Origin: Alviniconcha marisindica
Taxonomy: Eukaryota; Mollusca; Gastropoda; Provannidae
Reading direction: 5' to 3'
Length of the DNA stretch: 64,000 nt
NCBI GenBank assembly: GCA_018857735.1
Contig: JABMCL010003852.1
Span: forward strand, 217,501 to 281,500
The notes beneath the pieces were generated by a model. The model was not told where the DNA came from. It searched no databases and saw only the letters and a program-made list of their open reading frames with translations. Each line of letters opens with the position of its first letter. Within the stretch, counting starts at the first letter, position 1. The translations under genes and the position numbers were made by a program. Positions 26,801 through 36,800 of this stretch are shown piece by piece.

Positions 26801-27277
26801 CAATTGCGTAGCACATTATTTGCTGCACAATGGAGAGGGGACACTGCCATAACACTTCCACTATTCTGGCGGCGGTCCACGGCCTCCCCGGTCGGAGTGC
26901 GCGGTCGAGCCTTCACTCTCTCGCCCCCTTCCCCCCATCCCTAACAAGCATCCTTGCTTCTGTGGACGTTAAGCAAAATGTTTACTAAGACTTTTCCACA
27001 CCAAAATTATGTTTCGAATTAATGTACTACTTCTAGGTTTACTACTAAGTACTATACTAGGTGAGGAAAAGCTTACAAAAGTTGAAATCAATACTAAATA
27101 GTAAAACACAACAGCATCATTAAAACAGGTCAGAATTCAAAACTTACCCCTCTTAAATCTGCTCAACACATGTTGAGGACGGCGAGGTCGTTTCAGGTCA
27201 TCAGTTCGAATTGGCCCCCGCATTAATGGCAGGTTCTCAATCCCAACATTGCCTGTCTCCATTGTTTCTGTGGGCAT
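17464..27277 (-). CDS. Unrecognised 677-aa protein, nine chained exons
   Basis: Nine minus-strand exons join in frame: 27148-27277, 26557-26642, 24603-25567, 22971-23082, 22155-22226, 21186-21240, 20834-21001, 19261-19406 and 17464-17763. They total 2034 nt including a TAG stop. Residues 1-394 are rich in Ser, Pro, Glu and Arg and look disordered. Residues 394-600 look folded, with a beta hairpin (NYVKLWVSDG, then YALTLVASD) followed by helices. The C-terminal 70 residues are again charged and disordered. There is no signal peptide or internal membrane segment. I do not recognise the protein. Residues 500-535 recall a Bcl-2-family BH1 region only faintly. Exon borders F/G and G/H are the least certain. 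Confidence 0.6.
17770..17990. repeat. CA-rich repeat with GATGTACAAATACATCA units
   Basis: Six spaced GTACAAATACATCACACA-type units within CA repeats, directly upstream of the exon I acceptor. Confidence 0.9.
17991..19060. other. Intron H, nothing recognised
   Basis: AT-rich unique sequence between exons H and I with a short C tract near 18665. Confidence 0.5.
19066..19200. repeat. 24-bp tandem repeat beyond the exon H donor
   Basis: Five units of CTTCCATGAAGTAAACTGAC then CCA. Confidence 0.92.
19261..19406 (-). CDS. Unrecognised gene, exon H
   Basis: Reads LPPGGRYSAQKLVELSASRL, then SHQKPPDWHHMVDKCEREKI and GYILLKGE. The acceptor at 19407 (TTTGCCAG, phase 1) is preferred because the codons after it look coding. 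TCTGCTCAG at 19375 in phase 0 is the alternative. Donor GTGAGC. Arrays flank the exon on both sides. Confidence 0.6.
19415..20110. repeat. Degenerate satellite upstream of exon H
   Basis: Irregular units around ACATAAACACCAGCACATCA, beginning within 10 bp of the exon H acceptor. Related A/C-rich sequence continues to about 20650. Confidence 0.85.
20834..21001 (-). CDS. Unrecognised gene, exon G
   Basis: The region reads ALSLCDKVQSVSWSVHHTAY, then HTRLYPILFRHYPDLIITPA and RASGLSSGKIMSLLVL. The acceptor at 21002 (ATGAAG) is weak, and two other AG sites in the first 40 nt also keep the phase. The donor is either GTACGA (end 20834, phase 1) or GTATTG (end 20841, phase 0). Both fit one of the two possible starts of exon H. 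Confidence 0.5.
21186..21240 (-). CDS. Unrecognised gene, exon F
   Basis: A 55-nt exon (VDEVSEQIGMPLTMVKLH plus one base), a likely amphipathic helix. Acceptor GGGCAG, donor GTGAGT. Confidence 0.55.
21480..22160. repeat. Two tandem arrays downstream of exon E
   Basis: Eight units of about 55 bp (TTCATCACGGCTTAAAGCCA, CCTGTATGCTAGCTA) are followed by two units of about 127 bp. The latter run to the exon E donor and contain CACACTACTCACCAGAG, the exon E donor context, twice. Confidence 0.9.
22155..22226 (-). CDS. Unrecognised gene, exon E
   Basis: A 72-nt exon (DISSLLTSTRDAAVVNFGTS, then SEAL), phase 0. Acceptor TTTTTGCAG, donor GTGAGT. The donor side is duplicated in a roughly 127-bp tandem repeat at 21905-22160. 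Confidence 0.65.
22971..23082 (-). CDS. Unrecognised gene, exon D
   Basis: A 112-nt exon for residues 394-431. A probable beta hairpin (NYVKLWVSDGTEGPGYALTL) is followed by VASDMSKLM. TTCAG acceptor, GTGAGA donor, phase 2 in and phase 0 out. Confidence 0.65.
23743..24602. repeat. 26-bp array beginning at the exon C donor
   Basis: About 33 units; on the minus strand each reads GTGAGAATGTCCCTCTGATG then GGCGTT. The first GTGAGA is the actual exon C donor. The unit has no stop in any plus-strand frame, so three long plus-strand ORFs arise; they are not genes. Confidence 0.97.
24603..25567 (-). CDS. Unrecognised gene, exon C (large Ser-rich exon)
   Basis: A 965-nt open exon for residues 73-393 plus two bases. 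It opens GPLTSVMEKHYPRERGN and is dominated by Ser, Glu, Pro and Arg with short repeats of the type SLREPVPSPGTLLQEPLLTS. An uninterrupted 321-codon frame in this repeat-rich region is good evidence of coding. The donor AG|GTGAGA is the first copy of a motif repeated in every unit of the 26-bp array that begins immediately after it. Confidence 0.75.
25568..26556. other. Intron B, nothing recognised
   Basis: Unique AT-rich intron sequence. Confidence 0.6.
26557..26642 (-). CDS. Unrecognised gene, exon B
   Basis: An 86-nt exon: two bases complete Gly44, then DGVKPTQDGVGTGTLDAIKQ and LPDGGDSQ. I chose CAG|GTCAGT over the earlier GTGACA because only the former leaves the phase 0 needed to enter the next exon's open frame. 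Confidence 0.6.
26757..26998 (+). repeat. Dispersed repeat ending in the SINE tail, copy 1
   Basis: About 240 bp shared in direct orientation with 30692-30935: GTTGAAACAGCAATTGCG, then TTCTGGCGGCGGTCCACGG and CTTCTGTGGACGTTAAGCA. The end matches the SINE tail, so this is a separate family sharing that 3' end. Confidence 0.85.
27148..27277 (-). CDS. Unrecognised gene, exon A (start)
   Basis: The ATG at 27277 gives MPTETMETGNVGIENLPLMR then a basic stretch (DDLKRPRRPQHVLSRFKR) that could bind nucleic acid or act as a nuclear signal. The frame is open upstream to an acceptor (TTGTGCAG) near 27350, so the exon may have a 5' UTR part or start earlier. Donor GTAAGT in phase 1. Confidence 0.6.
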
Positions 27278-27289
27278 CGAACAAATGAG

Positions 27290-28180
27290 CCTGGTAAAAT
27301 GATTCTGATGAAAGCAGCAAGTGGAGCAACAAATTATTATTATTTTTAACTGCACAATCTGATTCTGAGGACTATCAATTTTACTTTTATCTAATTTTCT
27401 TGAAACTTATTTTTTGTTTCCAAAAAGGCCCCACCCCCCAAAAAGGAGGAAAAAGTAAAAAATATTATAAATATTCATTCCAGGCTGTCAAGGCTGTGTC
27501 AAATCAACTAAACATTCAAAACAAGGATTGAAAGAAACAACACAAATCATACTGTTAGACTAAGTTACAGCACTACAGTATTTTTCTGGAACCTGACCCT
27601 ATACAACAGTTTACAATTAATTTTAAACATATTTATCACAAAAATATTTTTATTTACAAAAAAAAAGACGGGCATTTTAGTTTTTACAGATCACAAAATA
27701 TGTATTGATGCCATACTGTGATTATAGATACTTAACAGTGATACCATCACTTAGATCACTATCATTTAGATCTAACGTTAGATCTAAACACCTCTCCAGG
27801 TTGTCCACTATAATCTGTACATTCATTTTTTCTGGTGAACTCATGACCAATGAAACTGTTAAAAGTACACAGCCATTTTACGTTTGTGGATTTGTGAACA
27901 TTTACCTGCATTCTCTAAAACCTAGAGCTACCCCACTCCCAACTATACTGACATCTTCTTCTTGAAGTTCTTCCCTATCATAGTGTACAACTTCAAGTTA
28001 GTTCAACATTCTCAGGCTTCTGAAGACTTCAACACTTTTATTTTTAACACATGCTGGGTTATTTTTTCCCCATAATCCACCGAACTCTGACATGGGCTAC
28101 TAGATCTTTAAAGTTTAACGTGTGTGTTCTCTTTTTGCATGCGCATATAGTGCACTGACATGGCGGGGAGATCTCAGTTT
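27290..28180. other. Upstream of the 677-aa gene, no further gene seen
   Basis: AT-rich unique sequence. Confidence 0.5.
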
Positions 28181-28184
28181 TTAC

Positions 28185-28375
28185 CATAGTCTCATCTGAA
28201 GGACTTCTGCCGAGTCTCCACCGAACATAGTCCCGAAAAATCTCAGGGCGCCCACAAAGCCTAGCACCTAACGGTCACCCATCCAGTTGGTGACCATGCT
28301 TGATCGTGCTCGACTTTGGCTTTCGAGAGCGAGTCTCAATCTACCGCCAGCGACTCTCCTTTAGTTGGGTGCCAT
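28185..28375 (-). mobile_element. 5S rRNA-derived SINE fragment
   Basis: On the minus strand, AAGTCGAGCACGATCAAGC, then ATGGTCACCAACTGGATGGG and TGACC align with the internal control region of 5S rRNA (box A, intermediate element and box C). The flanks do not continue as 5S rRNA. A 5S-headed SINE (SINE3 type) or a 5S pseudogene fits. Confidence 0.6.
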
Positions 28376-28741
28376 AGGGAAATGTAGCTAAATCAAACGT
28401 GACGTCACTGAACTGTGACGTGAAACGTTGTCTTCTTCTTTGTTATTGTTGCAGTTCACTAGCACCCTCTAGGTAGTGTGAGTAAATCATCCATGTATCA
28501 TGTATGGAATCCCACTGACATGCGTACCGACACAACTAGATCATACTGCAGTCTCGTCTGCACCGCCTTTTGTCTGTAAATTTTCTTTCCCTGCCATTTT
28601 TCCTGTCTTGCCATCTCCCAGTGTTCAGGCTAAGTATGTGTTGGCAGTATGCTTACTAAAACCAATCTCTGCTTTCTTCTTCTGCGACCCACACGTCGTC
28701 CGCAAAACGTCAAACGTAGACCCCCTTCGGGCCTTCCTCAC

Positions 28742-28960
28742 CCTTTCAAAATGGCGCGAAAGATTTGGTTCTTAAATGCCACATAAAGTAAGAATATTAC
28801 ACATTTTGTCCAAAACAACCTCAACTGTTTCCTTCGCACACTTACATAAAATCAAACGAATGCTAATTCAAGGACTGAACAGAGATAATAAACCTAAGTC
28901 AGCTGTTTCTTGGCTGGAACATCTGGACCCAGTTATTGGAAACACCCAACATACCTTCTA
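28742..28960 (-). promoter_or_regulatory. Candidate noncoding first exon of the 677-aa gene
   Basis: On the minus strand TTGAAAGG|GTGAGG (exon end 28742) is a plausible donor next to a CpG-containing stretch, 1.5 kb upstream of the ATG at 27277. It is the best-placed candidate for a 5' UTR exon. No TATA is evident. Confidence 0.2.
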
Positions 28961-29095
28961 TGCAGGAGAGCACTACCTACAACGAAGAGTAGAGGACTCT
29001 TGAGTGACCACCAGCTCAGTGCTGACCACACAGTCCGAGCATCGCTTTCCGGCACCTTTCTCGTAAAGCAGTGCATGGAGTTTGGAGTGGCCACT

Positions 29096-30215
29096 GTCAA
29101 AATGACCGTTCTGTTACTTGGGGGACGGGGGTGGAGGGGCGGGGGGGGGGGGGGGGGGGTAAACCGAGCAACTAAGAGAAAGGAAAAAACTCGCGGCATC
29201 TGAAGCCGGCCCGATTTCTGGCATCGGTTCCTCCAAGACCAAGACCGTGAGTGACACTAGCTACAATCGGTTTGAGTGGTGAACAAAACAGAACAGATTC
29301 TAGGAAAATGTACTCACCAATGCGACGAAACACAAGGAAACAACAGTATACGTGCGCTAGTTCGACACTCAGTGACTAAAAATTGTCTTAGTAGTCTCGA
29401 GTCAGTTCGTCGCCGGCATCAGCTGAGTACTAACGTTTCCCCAGATTTGTTCAGGCTATTTTTTCAACCTTACCACTGAGCAGTTGTTCACGCATGGCTC
29501 AGTTGGGTGAACAGTTTTCGCGGGGAACTCCGGCTCAGTCATTACGCCCACCGTTCTTCTCAGTTCTTCCTATACTATGTCAGTGACTCGACCACTGTCA
29601 CTGAGTATCAGTAGCGGCTGACCATTCCGGCTGTCATTCTGCAGGGCTGGGTTGCAGCCGGAAAGAAAAGAAAGGACAGAAAGAAGAGACTAAGCTGTTG
29701 GTCCGTACTGGATCATTGTTGGTCCGCCGTACTAAGTTCATTTTGCCGGCAGTCACTCAGTCTTGCGTGATCAGTGGCCGAAGAGCCCGACTCCGGGCAG
29801 GGCTGCTTGGTCCGTTGCCGGGCGGCAGAGGCTGGTCAGGACTAGTGGGCCGTCCTGGTCAGGGGGCACTAACACTGAAGTTGTTCCAGTCCCTGATGGT
29901 CCGTGCCGGGGTGGGGGTGCTCTAGTAGTAAGTGTAGAGTCTGTGCCGCTGCGTTTACATGACTGATGCCAGAAACCTGGATGTTGCAACTGACTGACGT
30001 ACCCAACGGACACTGACATACCGTTACGTGGGAAACCGCGGCACTGAGACGGGTTTTCGGGTGTCCGCCTGAGTAGCCTCGGTGGCACCACTGAAATACT
30101 ACAGCAGGTGTAGAGTGTAGTGTCTCTGGTCGAGTACCAACTGAACTTGAAGAGTTTTCCGGCAGCTGGGTAGCCTCTGTTATCTGTACTGTCTTAATTT
30201 GTAGTTCGAACCACT
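29096..30215. other. Intergenic, no gene seen
   Basis: A G tract at about 29137-29158; a 120-bp stretch at 29277-29400 is shared with the foldback element at 41.6 kb. The remaining 29.4-30.2 kb is CpG-richer than average with no convincing coding frame. Confidence 0.4.
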
Positions 30216-30221
30216 GTTTTA

Positions 30222-30229
30222 CACACACA

Positions 30230-30290
<61 letters not shown>
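30222..30290. repeat. (CA)n microsatellite
   Basis: About 34 CA units with one interruption. Confidence 0.95.
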
Positions 30291-30291
<1 letters not shown>

Positions 30292-30691
30292 CGTCCGCAT
30301 CAGTCACCTACACAAAGAAACGGCACACCTGCCACACGGACTAGCAGTGACGTCAATGAACTGAACACGTCCGCATCTCCTACACCAATCAAAGAAACGG
30401 CACCTTTGACATGCTGTTCCTCCGCTTCGGTGGATATCCAAAAACGCGCTATAAAAAGCTAGTCATTCATGTAGCATCACATGCGAGTGCAGTGAGTCGA
30501 AAGCGAAAAATAGTGCTATATAAAAGCGATCAAAAACATCAACTAGGCCGGTTTTCAGGCGAGATCAAGAGGAGGGAGGTGGAGCTGGACCCTCAAGTTA
30601 GCCCAGAAGAGATCATGAGCAGGGAGGTGGAGCTGGGCTGCAAAAGTTGGACTTCTTTTGCTTCGGGTTGTTCCTTAACAGCAGTGCAACG

Positions 30692-30935
30692 GACATTGTC
30701 CTTGTGACTCTGCCCAGCACGGCAGTTGAAACAGCAATTGCGCAGTGGCACTAGTCGCTGCGCAATGGCGAGGGGACACCTCCTTAACACTTCCATTGTT
30801 CTGGCGGCGGTCCACGGTCTCTCCCGCGGTCTTTTTCGGGCGGTATCCGCGGTCGAGCCTTCACCCCCCCCCCCCACCCTCCCCATCCCTAATAAGCAAC
30901 CTCGCTTCTGTGGACGTAAAGCAATATGGTCATAT
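30692..30935 (+). repeat. Dispersed repeat ending in the SINE tail, copy 2
   Basis: Partner of 26757-26998; interior C run longer (about 30864-30876). Confidence 0.85.
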
Positions 30936-31303
30936 GGTCAACAGTTCAGGAGCTGTGTGAAAGTCGAGGTGGCCGTCCTGAACTTTCCGTCCTAACGAGC
31001 CTTATGGTTTCCGTGGACGTAAAGCTATATTGAACCATGCTTGGGCATTGGTCTCAGCTTGTCCCTAATATGTTAACCGACATCCGAAGACATTAATTTA
31101 AGCAACACAACAGCAGCGGCAGCAACTCGCGGTGACGTCAATGAACCGAACACGTCCTCATCACCTGCAAAAAGATGCGACATACCTGCGACACGGACTA
31201 GTGGTGACGTCAGTTAACTGAACACGTCATCTCGCAGCAGGCAACGTCATCCTGACTGAATACCTTTTTCTTTCATCAACAGGGGGAACTTGCAATCTGC
31301 ACA

Positions 31304-31509
31304 ACTGACTGACGCCATGTACCACTTTTGGTGCTGACGTCACATCTGACTGACGCCATGTACTTCTTTCGGTGCGGACGTCACATCTGACTGACGCCAT
31401 GTACTTCTTTTGGTGCCGACGTCACAACTGACTGACGCCATATACCTCTTTCGGTGCTGACGTCACATCTGACTGACGCCATGTACCTCTTTTGGTGCTG
31501 AGGTCACAA
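31304..31509 (+). repeat. Five 41-bp tandem repeats each carrying a CRE-like site
   Basis: Unit CTGACTGACGCCATGTAC then TTCTTTTGGTGCTGACGTCACAT (variable). Copies 1 and 4 carry TGACGTCA, copies 2 and 3 carry GGACGTCA or CGACGTCA, and copy 5 carries TGAGGTCA. The array lies in the intergenic region upstream of the 677-aa gene. Confidence 0.85.
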
Positions 31510-31705
31510 TGGCCGTTCGGTATAATTTTCGGAGTGCGTTGACAGTCATAGTTATCCTGACTTACATTGCCTGGGTGTGTCTACAGTCCACCCTCCCTCC
31601 CCTCAGATAACATGTTGAATCATGGAATACTTCAGTACAGGGGGAATAAAACATTGAGCACGATGACGCCATGTGTGCATGTCTCTCTCTCTCTCCAATT
31701 CTATT

Positions 31706-31707
<2 letters not shown>

Positions 31708-31802
<95 letters not shown>
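31708..31802. repeat. (GT)n microsatellite
   Basis: About 45 units with a single GGT interruption. Confidence 0.95.
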
Positions 31803-31804
<2 letters not shown>

Positions 31805-32559
31805 ACTGAATCTATGTGTCACCGTGTGTGTGTGTGCGTGTATTTGATTGACTGTGTGTGTGTGTGCGTGTGCGCACGAGTGTACACATGTTGTTGGACT
31901 GACTGTCCTCTGCGAAAGGCAGATCATTCCACTGGCACCGGCCACCATATACATGTATTTGTCAAGCCAAGAAATTCACTGACTTGGTATTTCCTGTCCC
32001 CCTGCTTCTCTTGCAGAGGTCTATTTCAAAGCGCAGTTCCAGCTGTCCTAGCTATTCACTTCAGCTGTTGAAATTTGTCATCTCCCCGTACCAGATGTCT
32101 CTTTCACGGTATCAACCCCTACCCCCAACAGTGCCATCTCTCTCGTTATATACAAACTTCTGGAGCGCATATAGGATTTCCAAGTGCACAAATGCCATCC
32201 TGAACTGAACTAAAAAGCACCTTGAGAAGCTGGACATGAGGACAACCAAGGGTGTGGGTGCTTCGACCAAAGTATTTTTCTACATCATTAGCGCTGTGGG
32301 ATTATTCAATGATATGGCAGAAAAGGACAAATAGAGCTGAATTAACTCAAAGAACAAGCAAGTTAGAAAACATTCACAAATCTTTCTCCTCATTCAGAGC
32401 TGTAGAAAACTCATCATGGTAAGTCATAAGTTTATTACTGTACATTACAATATAAAACAGCGAGAAAAAGAAAATTAACAGTAGTTAAAAGAAGAAAACA
32501 AATCAACAACAACAAAAAATGGCTCCTCATGATCCAGACTGCTGAAATTGCTAATACAC

Positions 32560-33195
32560 AATGTGTTCACTTAGTCGTACCATACATGATACACAGTTGC
32601 ATACATTCTACACAGTCATTTTGGGTCAACAATAACCCATTCACCACAAAACCTTGTGCTGATAGTGATACATTCCACACAGTCTGGGTCACTATTAACT
32701 CATTCACCGCCAAGCTTTGTATTGATATTTTCCACAGTCATTTTGGGTCGTGTTAACTCATTCATACCATGCCTCAGACTGATACATACAGTTATTTCAG
32801 GCTGGTGTTGCCAGTGTTGACCTGTTCACTATCAAGCCTTGTAGAATGTAGTCATTCGGGTTCAGTTTTAACCTATTTACCACCAAGCCTTGTAAGTTGT
32901 ACTGACATATTCCTTTTCCATGTGGTCATTTTGGGTCAGCATTAACCCATTCACCAACCAAGTCTTTTACTGATGCACTTCACACAGTCAGTTCCAGTCA
33001 GTATTAACTCATTCACCACCGAGTGTCTTAAGCTGCATTGTGTTATTTTGACAAGAACAGGAGGAACTGCTTCAGATCCCCTGATCCGCACTGGCCATGA
33101 ACCAAAAGGGTTAATGTGACTGAAGGCTGGATGTATGGGTGATGAGAACAGGTCCTTATGAATCAAAAGGGTTAAAGTGACTGAAGGCTGCATGT
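32560..33195. repeat. Degenerate repeat, unit about 80 bp
   Basis: About six units around CATTTTGGGTCA, TTAACTCATTCACCACCAAG. A shorter duplicate (GACTGAAGGCTGGATGTATG) follows at 33118-33215. Confidence 0.75.
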
Positions 33196-33667
33196 ATGGG
33201 TGATGAGAACAGGTCCTTCATTTTTTCCTTTTCTTTGCAGGTGGCTCAGTCGTCTGACCGGCAGTAGCTGGTGGAACGCTGAATCCTGGCACCTGTCAAC
33301 AGACACAGCGCCAGACGTCACATTTTGCTCTGGATGGCAGCTCACAAATCTGTTACCCCCTCGCCCCCCCCAAAAGAGAACATACTCTAAAAAGTATTCA
33401 AATACAGTTATGTATAGTTGCCTGTGTTTAGACATCAGGCCAGTAAAGATAACTTCTGTCTGTGCTTAGTTTAATCTCGGGCCATTAAGACTTTCCTGGA
33501 TGCCAGGATTCTTACATTCAGAATAGATGTCATAAACATTCAATCCTGACTGCATAGGTCTCAAAGCCGTGTTGTTGTTTTTTACTCCCTGTAAAAAACA
33601 AAAGCAACAACAACAAACATACCCACAACCCTAGAATAAAATGGTTTTACAAAAGACATTGGTTACT

Positions 33668-33673
33668 TTTATT
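33668..33673 (-). terminator. AATAAA polyadenylation signal of DIS3
   Basis: AATAAA on the minus strand begins only a few bases after the DIS3 stop codon. If used, the 3' UTR would be about 20-30 nt, which is unusually short. A later signal could be used instead. Confidence 0.45.
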
Positions 33674-33678
33674 CCAGA

Positions 33679-33852
33679 TCAACTCTCACTGTCCTGTAAC
33701 TGAACACTGACAAACTCCCTGTTGCTGACCTGTGGTTTGACCAGGTTGAGGGACAGCTTCATGTGCTGAATGTTGGAGCGGTCGATGGAGAGCTGCACGG
33801 TGACCGGGTCAAACACGTGGAACACAATGTCCCCTGCTGTCTGCGTGTTCTC
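33679..33852 (-). CDS. DIS3: DIS3 last coding exon 21 (S1 end and stop)
   Basis: Encodes residues 832-888 and a TGA stop at 33679-33681. [20 protein letters not shown] then [15 protein letters not shown] matches the human C-terminus. The basic KKKK tail of human DIS3 is absent; the protein ends with an acidic DSES. Confidence 0.95.
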   Translation of the reverse strand, partial: ENTQTAGDIVFHVFDPVTVQLSIDRSNIQHMKLSLNLVKPQVSNREFVSVQLQDSES

Positions 33853-36800
33853 CTGCAACAACCAGTCTGTCCATTAGCTGGTCAACCAATCAAAAGCAGC
33901 CTACCCAGGAATTGGCCAATTAAACAATCAACCAGTCTACCGATGAGCTGGTCAACCAATCAAAACCAGCCTACCCACCTTGTGAACAATCAATCAATCC
34001 ATTATCTGGTCAACCAATCAAAACCAACCTACCCACCAACCAGCCAATTGAACAATCAACCAGTCTATCCATTAGCTGGTCAACCAATCAAAAACCAACC
34101 TACCCACCAACTGGCCAATTAAACGACCAACCAGCACATATGGGGTTTTCCGAGCGCATAGATACCATCTTGAACTGAACTGAACCAGTCTATCCATTAG
34201 CTGGTCAACAATCGAAACAAACCTACCCAGGAATCAGCCAGTTAATCTAAAACCTTCCCCTCCCTACAATAATGTTCAAAATACTGCTCTTTTGTAAAGA
34301 ATTTATCCGTGAATATCTTCGACCTGAGGAGACAACAACCACACAAACCAACAGGGCAGATACATTACATTACACATTCTCTACATACTTGTCTCCTGGG
34401 TATTTTGTTTCTGCATTATCTCTTCATGACCGTTTTACTGCCTTGAGATTCAGCTGTGAGTTGAGTTTGCAAGCAGCCGAATGTTCAGCTGGTAAGCTGA
34501 CAAACTCAACACTGCTGTTCATTTACAGTTTCACATCATTTTCCCCGTTCCTAGATTACGGTTCATGCACACCGCATTTCCTGTGACACTGGCCTCTACA
34601 ATGACTGAAACCACAAACCACAAACTAGCTTGTTAATGGAGACATCATTTGTACCGTGAGGGTGACAACAAACAAAGCGTCAGCAACTGACAATTCACAA
34701 AATCTTCACAATTGTACTTTCAATAACAGATTATGGTTTATACACCCTGCCTCTCCAGTGACACTGCCTTCGACAATGACTGAAACCACAAACTGGCTTA
34801 TTAACGGAGACATCATCTGTACTCGGAGGGTGACAACAACAAAAAAGCATCAGCGACTCCTGACAATTTACAAAATCAAAATTAAATCAACTGTACTTTC
34901 AATAATAAATCACTCTTACTGTGGACCATGTTTCTTTTCATTTGAGATTCAAATCTATGACGGCTAGTTGCTTAAGTTTCAAGAGGGATTTCGTGCTTTC
35001 CCATGGTCTCACCTCCTCGTTGTACGTGAAGAGGCTGGACGCTCCCTTCTCGGCTGCGTTCAAGAAGAGCGTGCCCTCAAGCCCATATTTGGGGATGAGC
35101 ACCTGCAGGGCATTCTTTCTGACAAACAGCACGTAGCCCTGCTCATCCTGAACGCGCTCCTTGAAGAACAACTGCAACCAAGGCCATAAAGACAACGATG
35201 ACTTTAGTAATTACATAGCTGTCAACCCCTTTTGGGCGTAAACCTTAGTCCAGTGTTTGTGAACCTGTATTTCCCTTAAGCAGGCCTGGGTCTTTTGTTT
35301 TTTTGCTGGTGGCAGCAGCATTTTGAATTCCAACCGGCACGTGTGGCAGTGGAAGGAAGAAGCAATGTTGTGCGCAATACACATGCGCGACTTCTAATCT
35401 CCCTTCTGATGAGATTTCTTAGCCTATTGCACTAGGCCAGTCAGAGTGCATTTGGCGACGGATTGTGTCAGCTGCTGGTTCAACAGGTTTCATCTTTTGC
35501 TCAGTTTAAAACAACAAAATATCATAAAAATTGTGTTTTCCTGTAGCCATTTTCCAAAATGGCCATATCCCTCCAAAATGATAAAAAAAACCCTGTATTT
35601 TATACTGGTAAACTGTATGGGTTGACAGGTATGTAATTATATAGAATACTGACTTTATTGCATGTGTATGGACAACATGCATAGATTGCGTAAAAATGAT
35701 CATATCTTTTCGCATTCCTGAAATGAAAGTGCCGACACAGTGATACTTGACAGTGACAAGCAAGCTTAGCGTAACTGTTCAAGTGAGGTGTTTTACAATT
35801 ATGTAAACTTTGAGAGGCTGATTTGTCTGTTCCCACTGTATGTTGAACTTTTGTTTAGATCTTTCTGCGCAAGTACAAAATCTGATTAATTGTTCACAAC
35901 ACGTCACTTAATCCTTTCACTGCCATGTCATTTAAAAATGCACGGCAATGATGTGTGTACTGATAGACATAACAATGGTGTGTGTACTGATAGACATAAC
36001 AATGGTGTGTGTACTGATAGACATAACAATGGTGTGTGTACTGATAGACATAACAATGATGTGTGTACTGATAGCATAACAATGGTGTGTGTACTGATAG
36101 ACATAACAATGATGTGTGTACTGATAGACATAACAATGATGTGTGTACTAATAGACATAACAATGGTGTGTGTGCTGATAGACATAACAATGATGTGTGT
36201 ACTCATGGACATAACAATGGTGTGTGTACTGATGGGCATGACAATGTGTGTACTGATGGGCATGACAATGATGTGTGTACTGATAGACATAACAATGATG
36301 TGTGTACTGATAGACATAACAATGGTGTGTGTACTGATAGACATAACAATGGTGTGTGTACTGATAGACATGACAATGGTGTGTGTACTGATAGACATAA
36401 CAATGATGTGTGTACTGATAGACATAACAATGGTGTGTGTACTGATAGACATAACAATGATGTGTGTACTGATAGACATAACAATGTGTGTACTAGACAT
36501 AACAATGGTGTGTGTACTGATGGGCATGACAATGTGTGTACTGATGGGCATGACAATGATGTGTGTACTGATAGACATAACAGTGATGCGTGTACTGATA
36601 GACATAACAATGATGTGTGTACTGATGGGCATGACAATGATGTGTGTACTGATAGACATAACAGTGATGCGTGTACTGATAGACATAACAATGATGTGTG
36701 TACTGATGGGCATGACAATGATGTGTGTACTGATAGACATAACAGTGATGCGTGTACTGATAGACATAACAATGATGTGTGCACTGATAGACATAACAAT

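Noticed and set aside
28776..29003. 75-codon plus-strand ORF (MPHKVRILHILSK...)
   Set aside because: Looks mildly protein-like but has no recognisable motif, no splice partners, and overlaps a likely upstream exon on the other strand.
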